From positions 1 to 64,000 of the forward strand of contig JAVDPD010000022.1 of NCBI GenBank assembly GCA_031296935.1: a stretch of DNA of 64,000 nucleotides, read 5' to 3'. Origin of the DNA: Cerasicoccus maritimus (GTDB lineage: Bacteria > Verrucomicrobiota > Verrucomicrobiia > Opitutales > Cerasicoccaceae). This document shows, piece after piece, positions 27,893 through 36,509 of this stretch. Under the pieces are notes generated by a model. It was not told where the DNA came from. It worked only from the letters and a program-made list of their open reading frames with translations, and did not search any database. Made by a program: the position numbers and the translations under genes. Numbering within the stretch: the stretch's first letter is position 1; every line of letters starts with the position of its first letter.

Positions 27893-29023
27893 ATGAAGAT
27901 TCTGCTGTACGAACCGGAGATCAAAGGGCATCACCTGTATTTCCTGAAATACATCAGTGATGCGTTTCACGGAGAGGGGCATCGCATCGCCATCGCCACG
28001 ACGCAGGAGGCGACGCGGACTTTTCTGGAAGAAGCAGGGGTGGCGGCGGGCATCGAATGGCACATCGACGTCTCCTTCAAACCGAAGAAGCCATTGGCTG
28101 CGTTTCACGCTCTGGCATCGGTGATGGCGGCAAGCAATTGCGAGCGACTGTTCCTTTGCTGCATGGATTCCTACATGTCGAGCCTGTTGCGCGCCTGCGC
28201 GTGGGGTAAGCAATTGCCAGCCGAGCTGAAAGGCAAAGTCGGTGGCATTTTCCTGCGGCCAAACTACCTCTTCGATCAGCAGTCAGGAGTCTCGGCTTTC
28301 TTGAAAAGGCGTGGCTTTGGTAACCTTTATCAATCCGGCTGCTTCACGGATTTCTTTTATTTGGACGAACGCTTGCCAGCGCTGGCCGAGGAAAAGTTTC
28401 CAGCGATTCGGCATCATGCCTTGGCGGACCCGGCGGCGGAAGTAGCCAAGGCTCCGGATCAAGCAACGGCGCGTGAAAAGCTGGGCTTGGACTCCGATGC
28501 AATCTACCTGCTACACTTTGGAGTGGGCAATAAACGGAAGGGCTTGGCGCTGTTGTCTGACGCATTTCAGCAGCTCCCGCCGGACTCGAAATTCAAGCTC
28601 TTGGTGGCGGGGAAACTAGAAGACGATCCCATAATCCAAGCGCCACTCGAAGAGCTGAAGAAGCAAGGCCGCGCTTACGTGTGGAATGAGCGCATTGCCG
28701 AGAAAATGACGCCAGTTTATTTCGCGGCGGCGGACTGGGTTTCGCTGCTTTATCAGGAGCACCGTGGCTCGTCCAACGTCATTGCTCGCGCGGCCGCGGC
28801 GCAGCGCCCGGTGATCGGCACGGACTTTGATCTGCTTGCCGAGCGCATTCGCACGCATCGCTTGGGTTTACTCGCGCAGCTAGGGAGTCGCGATGATTTG
28901 CTGAAGCAGCTGTCGAACATCGAGGCTGGCCGCGCCACGCTTACGGACCCTGGCTACGAAGAATACGCGCAGCTTCATTCGCTGGAATACTTTCAGCAGG
29001 CGCTGGCCGCGTTTGCTGGTTAG
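27893..29023 (+). CDS. GT4-like glycosyltransferase
   Basis: GT-B fold glycosyltransferase of 376 aa. The N-terminal domain starts MKILLYEPEIKGHHLYFLKYI; the C-terminal domain carries the group-1 pattern LLHFGVGNKRKGLALLSDAF, LVAGKLEDDP, YVWNERIAEKMTPVYFAAADWVSLLYQEHRGSSN with the retaining-type E-x7-E region, and IGTDFDLLAERIRTHRLGLL. The donor sugar is unknown. Only 2 bp separate it from the upstream GT2 gene, so they form one operon; it converges with the GT9 gene with a 1-bp gap. Confidence 0.85.
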   Translation: MKILLYEPEIKGHHLYFLKYISDAFHGEGHRIAIATTQEATRTFLEEAGVAAGIEWHIDVSFKPKKPLAAFHALASVMAASNCERLFLCCMDSYMSSLLRACAWGKQLPAELKGKVGGIFLRPNYLFDQQSGVSAFLKRRGFGNLYQSGCFTDFFYLDERLPALAEEKFPAIRHHALADPAAEVAKAPDQATAREKLGLDSDAIYLLHFGVGNKRKGLALLSDAFQQLPPDSKFKLLVAGKLEDDPIIQAPLEELKKQGRAYVWNERIAEKMTPVYFAAADWVSLLYQEHRGSSNVIARAAAAQRPVIGTDFDLLAERIRTHRLGLLAQLGSRDDLLKQLSNIEAGRATLTDPGYEEYAQLHSLEYFQQALAAFAG

Positions 29024-29024
29024 C

Positions 29025-30047
29025 TTAGCGCGCGATTGCTGCGGCGAGAGATTTCGCCTCGGCGGCAACCCGCGCCGGAGTCACCGTGTTGATGCAGGGC
29101 ACGCTTTCTTTGCAAACATGCAGGTGCCCGCTGCAGGGACAGGCTTCGCCTTGGATGCTGCGGTTCTTCGGGCCAATCGGCGCCCAGCAGGAAGAAGCAG
29201 TGGGGCCGAAGAAGCCAACGGTCGGCACGCAGAGTCCGGCCGCCAAATGCAGGGGCGCGGTGTCGGGCGAGATCAACATCGTGGCGCGCGCCATCGTCGC
29301 AATGAATAACTCCAGCGAGCTAAAAACCGGCAGGCAGTTTGCTTCTGGTAGCGCGGCTTTGAGCTCGGTTAGCAAGGCTTGTTCGCGGTCAGTGTGGCCA
29401 GCGGTGAAGACCACTTTGTGCCCGGCTTGCGTCATCAGCCCGTAGAGCTCCACCCAGTTTCCGATGGGCCATTCCTTCTTGGGTTGGCTGGTAGACAGGT
29501 GGCAAATGAGACAGGGTTCGGGGAGAATTTTAGCGGCCTCGGCAGCGAAATCAGGATTGGGGACGAGTTCCAAGCGCAGTGCTTCGCGGTCAAAGGGGAC
29601 GCCCCAACCGGACAGCACGTAGGCATCGCGCACGCATTCGTGGCGGGTGGTGTCGAGCTGCTCCAAGCTTTGCGTGTAGCATTTAGTCCTGCCTTTGAAG
29701 CCCTTGGGCGCGAGCACGCCTAGGCGTTCGCGTGCGCCAATCATGCGGGAAAGTACGGCGCCGCGGTCGTTGCCCACGAAGTCCACGCTGCGGTCAAAGT
29801 TCTCGGCGCGCAGTTGGCGAATCAGCGGCAGACTGTCGCGGAGGCGCAGTTTGCCGCGGTGGCGTTTAAGGCTCCACACTTTGTCAATCCAGTCCAGGCG
29901 CTCCAGCACGGTGGCGGCTTCGGCGGCCACAAGGACGTGTATTTCGGCTTCGGGCAGGTGCTGGCGCAGCATTCTCAGCGCTGGGACCATGATGGCCACA
30001 TCGCCGAGAAACTTGAATTTGATTGCCAGGATTTTTTCGCGTCGCAC
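29025..30047 (-). CDS. GT9 family heptosyltransferase-like protein
   Basis: Glycosyltransferase family 9 protein of 340 aa, like ADP-heptose:LPS heptosyltransferases. The N-terminal domain starts at a GTG (30045-30047), MRREKILAIKFKFLGD, and continues MVPALRMLRQHLPEAEIHVL. The C-terminal domain has the nucleotide-sugar site HLSTSQPKKEWPIGNW, FTAGHTDREQ and the signature SPDTAPLHLAAGLCVPTVGFFGPT. A longer frame open to 30695 lies antisense to the second GT9 gene and is not used. Divergent from that GT9 gene by 66 bp. Confidence 0.88.
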   Translation of the reverse strand: MRREKILAIKFKFLGDVAIMVPALRMLRQHLPEAEIHVLVAAEAATVLERLDWIDKVWSLKRHRGKLRLRDSLPLIRQLRAENFDRSVDFVGNDRGAVLSRMIGARERLGVLAPKGFKGRTKCYTQSLEQLDTTRHECVRDAYVLSGWGVPFDREALRLELVPNPDFAAEAAKILPEPCLICHLSTSQPKKEWPIGNWVELYGLMTQAGHKVVFTAGHTDREQALLTELKAALPEANCLPVFSSLELFIATMARATMLISPDTAPLHLAAGLCVPTVGFFGPTASSCWAPIGPKNRSIQGEACPCSGHLHVCKESVPCINTVTPARVAAEAKSLAAAIAR

Positions 30048-30113
30048 GGTTGGGAGTATTCTATTTTTAGGCGTCAGTTCGCCGGTAAAGCATTCCACCA
30101 AAACGATTACGCA

Positions 30114-31142
30114 ATGAACGAGCAAGGCCGAAGCTTCTATGATCAAGCACGCGATGTGAGCCGCCTGTTGGTGCTCGATTTGGGCTTTCTGGGCGACACG
30201 GTGCATTTGATTCCTGCTTTGCATGAGATCCGCCGCGCTTGGCCGAAGGCCGAGCTGCACGTGATGGCCGAGGAAAAGGCGAAGAAAATCCTCGAAGTTG
30301 TGCCGGGCATCGACGTGATTCTGGGCTACCCGCGTTTCCCCAAGGGTCCGAAGTGGTACGAGGATTTCGGCCGCGTGAAAAGGCTCCGCACCAGCGGCTA
30401 CGACGCGGTGATTAACCTCAACGGCTCGGATCGCTCCAGTATTTTGACTGGCACGAGTGGCGCGAAATGGCGATTGGGCCGCGTGCCGCCGAAGCCAGCG
30501 GCGTTCTGGAAATACTGCTTCACGCACACGGTGGACGTGGGGCAGGGCGGGCGCCCGGTGTTTATCCAGCGACTGGATTGCCTGAAGGCCGCTGGTTTGC
30601 CCGTGAGTGAAGATGCCGGCTACGCGGTGGAAATCCCCGCTGACGTGAAAGCCGCGGTGGATGTCAAACTCGACGGCGGGCACGACTACATTCACATCAG
30701 CCCGTGCACGACGCAGGATTTAAAAGAGCTTCCGATGGACGAGCTTGCCAAGCTAGTCGCCGCGCTGATTGCCGACAATGACGGCCCGAAGGTCGTTATT
30801 TCCTGTGCCCCCAACGACCGCGAAAAGGGCAAGGTTGCGGAGTTGCTCAGCCGCTTGTCCGAACAGCCCTGGAAGGTGTTTGCCGGAGAGTTGACGCTGC
30901 TGGAATTGGCCGAGGTGATTGGCCGCGCGAAGCGTCACTTTGGCGGAGATTCCGGTGCGCTGCATCTGGCGCTGATGATGAACACGGCGACGGTTTCCTG
31001 GTTTCGCGACTACGAGGGTAAAGTTGAGTGGTTGCCGCCCGGCGATGAGCACCGCGTGGTGTTTGGGCAAGAATCGCCCGAGGGCCTGCAGGACCTGACC
31101 GCAGACCAGCTGTTGGCAGCATATCAGTCCAGCTTGGCCTAA
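30114..31142 (+). CDS. GT9 family glycosyltransferase
   Basis: Second GT9-type protein, 342 aa, starting MNEQGRSFYDQARDVSRLL. The family pattern is present: VLDLGFLGDTVHLIPALHEIRRAWPKAELHVM, INLNGSDRSS, HISPCTTQDLKELP, VISCAPNDREKGK and the C-terminal GGDSGALHLALMMNTATVSWF. It is only distantly similar to the divergent GT9 neighbour, so they probably add different core residues. It ends before a dispersed word repeat (31199-31279). Confidence 0.86.
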   Translation: MNEQGRSFYDQARDVSRLLVLDLGFLGDTVHLIPALHEIRRAWPKAELHVMAEEKAKKILEVVPGIDVILGYPRFPKGPKWYEDFGRVKRLRTSGYDAVINLNGSDRSSILTGTSGAKWRLGRVPPKPAAFWKYCFTHTVDVGQGGRPVFIQRLDCLKAAGLPVSEDAGYAVEIPADVKAAVDVKLDGGHDYIHISPCTTQDLKELPMDELAKLVAALIADNDGPKVVISCAPNDREKGKVAELLSRLSEQPWKVFAGELTLLELAEVIGRAKRHFGGDSGALHLALMMNTATVSWFRDYEGKVEWLPPGDEHRVVFGQESPEGLQDLTADQLLAAYQSSLA

Positions 31143-31198
31143 GACTACTTCGTTAAATTCATTTAGACCGAATCAGGAAGGTTCATGAGGTGGAAATG

Positions 31199-31279
31199 GC
31201 CGCAAAAAGGCTCAAAAAAACACAAATACTTGCTGCGCTGCCTACTGGTCTTGCGCTCTTTTGCGCCTTTTTGTGGCGA
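31199..31279. repeat. intergenic inverted word repeat (copy 3 of 3)
   Basis: Arms GCCGCAAAAAGGCTCAAAAA and TTTTGCGCCTTTTTGTGGCG surround a GC-rich centre. Same family as 20101-20170 and 22468-22540. It lies between convergent gene ends. Confidence 0.7.
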
Positions 31280-31314
31280 TCTATTCTTTCTAACTAAGTA
31301 GAACTAAGCCGGCA

Positions 31315-31350
31315 TAAAAAAGAGCGCCGGCTCGCTTCGAACCGACACTC
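31315..31350 (-). terminator. intrinsic terminator of the thioredoxin-like gene
   Basis: Read on the - strand, a 13-bp stem (GAGTGTCGGTTCG / CGAGCCGGCGCTC, three G-U pairs, 3-nt loop) is followed by a run of six to seven T. It lies about 50 bp beyond the stop codon at 31396. Confidence 0.8.
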
Positions 31351-31395
31351 TCTATGCTGCTGCTAACTTTTACTCTTTATACTGACTGAAATTTA

Positions 31396-31944
31396 TTAGG
31401 ATTTCTCCGTGCCATCAATGATGCCCTTGAGTGTTTCGACATATTTTTCCGCGCCACCGCGCTGGTAGCCGATCTTGGCCAGCGATTGACCGTCGGAATC
31501 CAATACCATGATCGTAGGGAATCCTTGGACCCCGTATTTCTTGGCAAGTTCCTCGTTTTGCTTCGAGAGGGCCTCGGTTTGTGGCTTATTATTCGGGAAA
31601 TCGAGGTAAACGCGGACGAGGTTTTTCTCGGCGTATTCTTCAAATGCCGCTTGGTCAAAAACTTCCTTGTCGAGTTTGATGCACCAGCCACACCAGTCAG
31701 AGCCGGTGAAGTCGATCAGGACGGCCTTGCCTTCCTTTTTTGCTTTGGCGAGTGCGCCTTGATAGTCGGTTACCCAGCCAGCAGGCACGTTGGGCTGAGC
31801 GTCCATGGATACGGTGGTTGCAGAATCTCCCGCGGCAGCTTGGGCGGTTGCGGTGGTGCCGCTAAAGGCGCAGTTGCCGCTGGTATTCAGGTAGAGCGCC
31901 GACGCTACGGCGATGAAGGCAAATATGAGAAGCAAGTCTTTCAT
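31396..31944 (-). CDS. thioredoxin-like protein, membrane-anchored or secreted
   Basis: Thioredoxin-fold protein of 182 aa with an N-terminal hydrophobic signal or anchor (MKDLLLIFAFIAVASALYL). The active site is W-C-G-W-C in IDFTGSDWCGWCIKLDKEVF, as in DsbD-gamma/DUF255-like proteins that reduce or isomerise disulfides in the periplasm. It continues with VRVYLDFPNNKPQTEALSKQ, the cis-Pro region GVQGFPTIMVLDSDG and a C-terminal helix. Monocistronic, with its own terminator; divergent from nadB. Confidence 0.88.
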   Translation of the reverse strand: MKDLLLIFAFIAVASALYLNTSGNCAFSGTTATAQAAAGDSATTVSMDAQPNVPAGWVTDYQGALAKAKKEGKAVLIDFTGSDWCGWCIKLDKEVFDQAAFEEYAEKNLVRVYLDFPNNKPQTEALSKQNEELAKKYGVQGFPTIMVLDSDGQSLAKIGYQRGGAEKYVETLKGIIDGTEKS

Positions 31945-32083
31945 GGTATTTGTGTTAGTTATGACATGTAGTCGGGGAATTTATTCCATCCTTTCACGAA
32001 ATTTATTAAATACGTTGATTTTCTTAGCTAATTCCTCAGTTTAGAGTCCTTTACTCGTTGAAAATAAACCGTTTCGATAACTT

Positions 32084-33718
32084 TTGAAGACATTTGACGT
32101 CATTGTTGTCGGCTCCGGCATTGCCGGGCTGAGTTATGCTTTGGGCATTGGTCGAAAGGGCCACCGGGTCGCGATCATCACGAAAAAGAACCGTGCCGAA
32201 TCCAGCACCAACTACGCACAAGGTGGCATCGCTAGCGTAACTTCGCAAACGGATGACTTCGAATTGCACGTCAAAGACACGCTCACCGCAGGCGACGGTT
32301 TGTGCAATGAAGACGTCGTGCGGGCCATCATCAGTGACGCCCCGTCCCGTATTCAGGAGCTGATCGAGCTGGGGGTGGACTTCACGCATTTGGACGATGG
32401 CCGCGTGTCGCTGCACCGCGAGGGCGGGCACAGCAAGCGCCGCATTTTGCACGTTAAGGACCTGACCGGTGCCGCTATTGAGGCCGCGCTCTTGGACGCA
32501 GTGGCTGCCTGTGAAAACATCGAGGTGCTCGAGCACCACATGGCGATCGATCTCATTACTTTTGAAAAGCTCCGCCGCAAAGGCATGTCGATGGGGCCCA
32601 CGGCGAACCGAGTGGTCGGCCTCTACGTGCTCGATTCGCAAAACGGCGAAGTCGAAACCTTTGGCGCGCGCGTGGTCATGCTGGCCACCGGCGGCGTGGG
32701 GCAGGTTTACCAATACTCGACGAATCCGGACATCGCTACTGGAGACGGTATTGCGATGGCTTACCGCGCTGGCGCCGAAGTGCGGAATATGGAGTTTATC
32801 CAGTTCCACCCGACTTCGCTTTTCACCTACACCAATGAGCGCTTCCTGATCTCTGAAGCGGTCCGCGGGGAGGGCGCGATTTTGCGTAATTTGCAGGGCG
32901 AGGCGTTCATGAGCCGCTATGATGAGCGCAAAGATCTGGCGCCGCGCGACATCGTGGCCCGCGCAATCGACAGCGAGATGAAAAAGAGCGGTGCCCAGCA
33001 CCTCTGGCTCGACATCACGGATCAGTCCGAGGAAAGCCTGCGCCACCGTTTTCCGCATATTTTCGATGAGCTGCTCAAGCAGGGCGTGAACATGGCGAAG
33101 GACAAGATCCCCGTCGTGCCGGCCTGCCATTACCTGTGTGGCGGCGTGAAGACCGACCTGCAGGCCCGCACCAGCATCGAAGGCCTCCTGGCCTGTGGCG
33201 AAGTGGCTTGCACCGGCCTGCATGGCGCCAACCGCCTGGCGAGCAACTCTTTGCTCGAAGCCTGTGTGCTCGCCCGCGACGGCGTGCAGACGACGCTTGA
33301 TCTTTTGGACAAGCAAAAGGCCACCGCGCACAAGCTTCCCGACTGGCTCGATGGCGACATGCGCGACCCGGACGAGCGCGTGGTGCTGTCTCACAATTTG
33401 GACGAGCTCAAGCGCACGATGTGGGACTACGTGGGCATTGTGCGCACCACGAAGCGCCTGCGCCGCGCCAAGACCCGTGTGGCAAATCTTCAGCAGGAAA
33501 TTACCGAGTATTATTGGAATTTCAAAGTCGACATGTCGTTGCTCGAATTGCGCAACCTGATCCAGGTAGCCGAGCTGATTATCGACTGCGCGTTGCAGCG
33601 CAAGGAGTCCCGCGGACTGCATTACACGCTGGACTTCCCTGATCGCCTACCAACGGCTGAGGACAGCGCAACCCAGCTGCATGCTTCGATGAAAAGTGGT
33701 TCACTAATGAAACAATAG
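32084..33718 (+). CDS. nadB: L-aspartate oxidase
   Basis: FAD enzyme of 544 aa oxidising L-aspartate to iminoaspartate, the first step of de novo NAD synthesis. The dinucleotide-binding motif is VVGSGIAGLSYAL at the N-terminus. NadB/SdhA family blocks follow: ESSTNYAQGGIASV, VSLHREGGHSKRRILH, FHPTSL, EAVRGEGAIL, DIVARAID, CHYLCGGVKTDL and GEVACTGLHGANRLASNSLLEA. The start is a TTG at 32084 because the frame begins right before the FAD motif. nadA and nadC are not in the window. Confidence 0.95.
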   Translation: MKTFDVIVVGSGIAGLSYALGIGRKGHRVAIITKKNRAESSTNYAQGGIASVTSQTDDFELHVKDTLTAGDGLCNEDVVRAIISDAPSRIQELIELGVDFTHLDDGRVSLHREGGHSKRRILHVKDLTGAAIEAALLDAVAACENIEVLEHHMAIDLITFEKLRRKGMSMGPTANRVVGLYVLDSQNGEVETFGARVVMLATGGVGQVYQYSTNPDIATGDGIAMAYRAGAEVRNMEFIQFHPTSLFTYTNERFLISEAVRGEGAILRNLQGEAFMSRYDERKDLAPRDIVARAIDSEMKKSGAQHLWLDITDQSEESLRHRFPHIFDELLKQGVNMAKDKIPVVPACHYLCGGVKTDLQARTSIEGLLACGEVACTGLHGANRLASNSLLEACVLARDGVQTTLDLLDKQKATAHKLPDWLDGDMRDPDERVVLSHNLDELKRTMWDYVGIVRTTKRLRRAKTRVANLQQEITEYYWNFKVDMSLLELRNLIQVAELIIDCALQRKESRGLHYTLDFPDRLPTAEDSATQLHASMKSGSLMKQ

Positions 33719-33746
33719 TTCGTGGTGGGGGTTAGGTGTTTTTGAG

Positions 33747-34661
33747 ATGAATTTAAAAACTCTAGCTACTCTCTACCTTGCATCTTGCGCCTGGCTGTTG
33801 GCGCACGATGACCACGCTCACGAATCCGGAACTGACTTAGATGCTTCCATTGCCGAGGCGCCTGCCTTGGGCGAAGTGTCGATTACGCAAACCGGCGATT
33901 ACTTGATCATCGCGTCGAAGGATCAGCCGACGCACGACGTTGGCCAATTCCCCAACCGTAAAAACCCCAATCGAATGAGCGCGCAGAATTTGAATTTCAA
34001 AGTGCCGCTCAAGCCCAAGCGTGCTGCGCGGGCGCGTCCCTACGATGGCTACTTGTTCGGCGTGGCGGTCAATGGGGTACCCTTCGATCCCAATACCGGC
34101 GAGGCATGGCGCAACGACCGCAGCTGGCGCGAGGAGGCGATTTTGAAGTCCGAGCCCGACCGCTTGGGCGTTGATCAGAACAATGCGCACGTGCAGCCCA
34201 GCGGCATGTATCACTACCACGGCATTCCGTGGGGGCTCGTCAAAGAGCTGCAGAAAAAGGATCCTGCTGCGGGCAAGGACTATCCGCTGCTGGTGGGGTG
34301 GGCGGCCGACGGTTATCCTATTTATTATTTGGAGGGCATGAAGTCCAGTTGGCGTCTGAAAGAGGGCCAGCGCGAGGGCGGTCCCGGCGGCAAGCCCGAC
34401 GGCGCATACACGCGTGACTACGAATACATTGCGAAGTCCGGCGACTTGGATTGGCTCAACGGCAAATTCGGCCCCACGGCCGAATACCCGGACGGCATTT
34501 ACCAATATTACCTCACGGAGGAGTTCCCCTTTGCACCACGCTATTTCCTCGGCGAGCCGGACGACAGCTTCGGCAAGTTCAACCAGGGCATGTCGCCACA
34601 CGGTGGAGGCGGGCACCCGAATGGACCACCCAGCCAAGGCATGAGGCGACCCCCATTTTAA
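33747..34661 (+). CDS. YHYH domain-containing secreted protein
   Basis: Probably exported protein of 304 aa with a signal-like N-terminus (MNLKTLATLYLASCAWLLAHDD) and a His-rich start (HDDHAHESG). The core is the YHYH domain: GVAVNGVPFDPNTGEAW, NNAHVQPSGMYHYHGIP, LLVGWAADGYPIYY and YIAKSGDLDWLNGKFGPT. YHYH proteins are widespread secreted proteins of unknown function, possibly metal-binding. The Gly/Pro/His-rich tail is low-complexity. It follows nadB by 28 bp and may be read through from it. Confidence 0.85.
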   Translation: MNLKTLATLYLASCAWLLAHDDHAHESGTDLDASIAEAPALGEVSITQTGDYLIIASKDQPTHDVGQFPNRKNPNRMSAQNLNFKVPLKPKRAARARPYDGYLFGVAVNGVPFDPNTGEAWRNDRSWREEAILKSEPDRLGVDQNNAHVQPSGMYHYHGIPWGLVKELQKKDPAAGKDYPLLVGWAADGYPIYYLEGMKSSWRLKEGQREGGPGGKPDGAYTRDYEYIAKSGDLDWLNGKFGPTAEYPDGIYQYYLTEEFPFAPRYFLGEPDDSFGKFNQGMSPHGGGGHPNGPPSQGMRRPPF

Positions 34662-34738
34662 GCCTCGGCCGACCAAATTTCGGCCCAAAGTGAAAATTGA
34701 CTGGCCAGCGGCGCGGCTGTGCGTGAGCTTAGCGGGCT

Positions 34739-35194
34739 ATGGCGAAAGTCGATGTAGATTTAGTGAAGATGGTGATGACGCGCACCGGCCTCGATGTGCG
34801 TACGGTAGCCCAGATTATCGAGGAGATCAATCTTGAGCTCAAGGCGCAGGAAGACGAAGACGAGAAGCCGCCGCCCGTCAAGAAGCAGTTCGTGATGATG
34901 GTGTCCGACCCCGAAGGCAAGCTCGAGGGCCTCGATCTCGTTGGCTGGGTGTTGCAGATCCCGGAAGAAGACTCTGTTTACGTGGCCGAGGAGCGCCTGT
35001 TCCGTTGCGCCTACGAGCACAACCTCAGCAAGAAGGGTCGTCGTATGCCGGTGAAAACCATCGCCGAAGTTTGCGAACACGTGCCCGCCCGCATCGCCAA
35101 AGAGCAGAAGATTTGGATCAAAAACAAGGAGCCCGTTTACATGCTGCGCACCAGCAACAAGGTGCCGATGGAAACCAAGGAAGGCGACTTCTAG
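34739..35194 (+). CDS. uncharacterised protein (151 aa)
   Basis: I do not recognise this family. The protein is soluble and charged. The N-terminal ~40 residues (VKMVMTRTGLDVRTVAQIIE) are predicted helical and could form a small helix-turn-helix-like bundle; an acidic Pro-rich linker follows (QEDEDEKPPPVKK), then an alpha/beta segment (VMMVSDPEGKLEGLDLVGWV, VYVAEERLFRCAYEHNL) and a basic tail. Codon usage matches its neighbours, an intrinsic terminator follows, and the frame is well formed, so it is a real gene. Confidence 0.75.
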   Translation: MAKVDVDLVKMVMTRTGLDVRTVAQIIEEINLELKAQEDEDEKPPPVKKQFVMMVSDPEGKLEGLDLVGWVLQIPEEDSVYVAEERLFRCAYEHNLSKKGRRMPVKTIAEVCEHVPARIAKEQKIWIKNKEPVYMLRTSNKVPMETKEGDF

Positions 35195-35217
35195 GCCTTG
35201 TTTAACGATTTTGATGA

Positions 35218-35252
35218 AGCCCTCGGCAGTCCAAGTTGCCGGGGGCTTTTTT
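35218..35252 (+). terminator. intrinsic terminator
   Basis: Stem AGCCCTCGGCA / TGCCGGGGGCT (one G-T pair, 8-nt loop) followed by TTTTT, about 25 bp beyond the stop codon at 35194. Confidence 0.85.
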
Positions 35253-35282
35253 GTGGTGCGCTAGCTTTTGCCTTTAAACTTT

Positions 35283-35768
35283 TTACTTTAACCTCGTGTA
35301 GCGAATCGTCTCAAACTCCGGGAACTCAAGCAGCGTTTCGACGGGCTCGAAGAGGTCTTCAAACTCCGGCATGAACGCGTCACCCTCGGGCGATCCATAA
35401 ACACGCGTCAGCAAGACTTCGCTGCACAACGGCAGGGTTTGACGGTAGATTTCCGCGCCGCCCGCGATGAAGATTTTGCGGTCGGCGGCATCGAATTTCT
35501 CCACGGCCTCGAGGGAGCGCAAAAGCGTGGCGCCGGGCACGTCGTCAGGCGAGGCGTTGCGGGAAACCACGATGGTTTCGCGGCCGGGTAGGGGGCGCCC
35601 AATCGAGTCCCAGGTCTTGCGGCCCATCACGAGCACGTGCCCCATGGTGGTGCGCTTGAAAAACTTGAAGTCCTCGGACAAACGCCAGGGGATGGCGTTG
35701 CCGTTGCCGATAACGCGGTTTTCAGCCGTCGCGGCGATAGCGGTCCAATTGGCGTGGGGAGTGGTCAT
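35283..35768 (-). CDS. folA: dihydrofolate reductase
   Basis: NADPH-dependent dihydrofolate reductase of 161 aa. The start at 35768 (MTTPHANWTAIAATAENRVI) matches the family N-terminus; an upstream ATG at 35819 adds 17 unrelated residues. Motifs: IGNGNAIPWRLSEDFKFFK with the catalytic acidic residue in the LSEDF helix, MGRKTWDSIGRPLPGR, IVVSRN and the NADPH loop FIAGGAEIYRQTLP. Monocistronic here, without thyA. An array of palindromic repeats lies 120-210 bp upstream. Confidence 0.94.
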   Translation of the reverse strand: MTTPHANWTAIAATAENRVIGNGNAIPWRLSEDFKFFKRTTMGHVLVMGRKTWDSIGRPLPGRETIVVSRNASPDDVPGATLLRSLEAVEKFDAADRKIFIAGGAEIYRQTLPLCSEVLLTRVYGSPEGDAFMPEFEDLFEPVETLLEFPEFETIRYTRLK

Positions 35769-35888
35769 GTTCACTGGCATCATTAAAGCAGAGCTTCCGC
35801 TGGCAACGGAAATTCGCAAATGGCTGGCAATCAGTGCCGACCATGCCTTTTTTGCCTGCCTGCACGTGCTTTTACCCAGCTCCGCGCC

Positions 35889-35976
35889 AGTTCCTCGGTT
35901 AGGAATTGCCAGTTCCTCGGGCAGGAACTGTTAGATCCTCGGGCAGGAATTGGCGAATTCTCGGCGATGCATCGGC
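35889..35976. repeat. tandem 22-bp palindromic repeats
   Basis: Units start at 35889, 35911, 35933 and, more diverged, 35955, with an exact 22-bp period. The core is a dyad of the type CAGTTCCT-CGGGC-AGGAACTG, perfect across the second unit. There are no unique spacers, so this is not CRISPR, and the period excludes coding repeats. The array lies between folA and the broken integrase and resembles the 23-bp array at 23320 in design, though not in sequence. Confidence 0.8.
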
Positions 35977-36002
35977 ACATTTGGGGTGGCGTCACTGCGT
36001 AG

Positions 36003-36021
36003 CACAGGCGTACCGCCTGTG
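36003..36021. repeat. short hairpin (CACAGGCG-TAC-CGCCTGTG)
   Basis: A perfect 8-bp inverted repeat with a 3-nt loop, just past the point where the integrase homology stops. No T-run follows. Confidence 0.6.
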
Positions 36022-36036
36022 TTGTTTCAGATGGAT

Positions 36037-36495
36037 AAATGCCTGATCCTGCGCACTCGGTGCCAGTTCGCGCTCTTCCGCTAGCTAGCTCAAAAAACGC
36101 ACCACTTCCCGCGGCGATGCCGTCAAGGCATCCGCTGGATGGATGAACGCCATAAACCGCCGCAACCAACCCATGTAAGCCTTCTCGGTGCGGAAGGCCA
36201 GATGACGCAGGCGCATCGCCGATCGCATCTTCGCGCCCGCAGCATCCTGCGCCGCCAGCTCTTCAAACAACCACCGCAGCGCCTGCCCACACTGCTCCTT
36301 CCGATCCGCCGACAGTTGCCGCGACAGTACAGCCTCACGCCAAAATACCTTACCCGCTTCACTGTCCAGCGGATTCGCCAATTGACGTTTGGCACAAAAA
36401 CCGAAATAGCATCGTAGTGTAATCAACCACGCCTCGCGCTGCCCGTCAGACAGCCCTTGCTTATCCTGCAAACACGATGTCACCCAATCATACAT
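36037..36495 (-). pseudogene. truncated tyrosine recombinase (integron/phage-integrase type)
   Basis: The open part (36085-36495, 136 aa) is an integrase N-terminal arm plus the core-binding SAM-like domain. The typical block MRLRHLAFRTEKAYMGWLRR and FMAFIHP is followed by SPREVVRFLS. An in-frame TAG stop (36085-36087) interrupts it, after which the same frame continues with recognisable family sequence, LAEERELAPSAQDQAF, down to ~36037, where similarity is lost. The catalytic domain with the Arg-His-Arg-Tyr residues is absent, so it cannot recombine DNA. Relic of a mobile element; the 22-bp palindromic array lies just beyond the break. Confidence 0.82.
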
Positions 36496-36509
36496 GTCGA
36501 ATAAGTAAT

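Noticed and set aside
30048..30695. N-terminal extension of the GT9 gene to a Met at 30695
   Set aside because: The extension is antisense to the second GT9 gene and has no family sequence; the GTG at 30047 gives the canonical N-terminus.
32051..33622. 523-aa open frame antisense to nadB
   Set aside because: nadB is an unmistakable family match; the antisense frame has no motifs and reflects codon bias.
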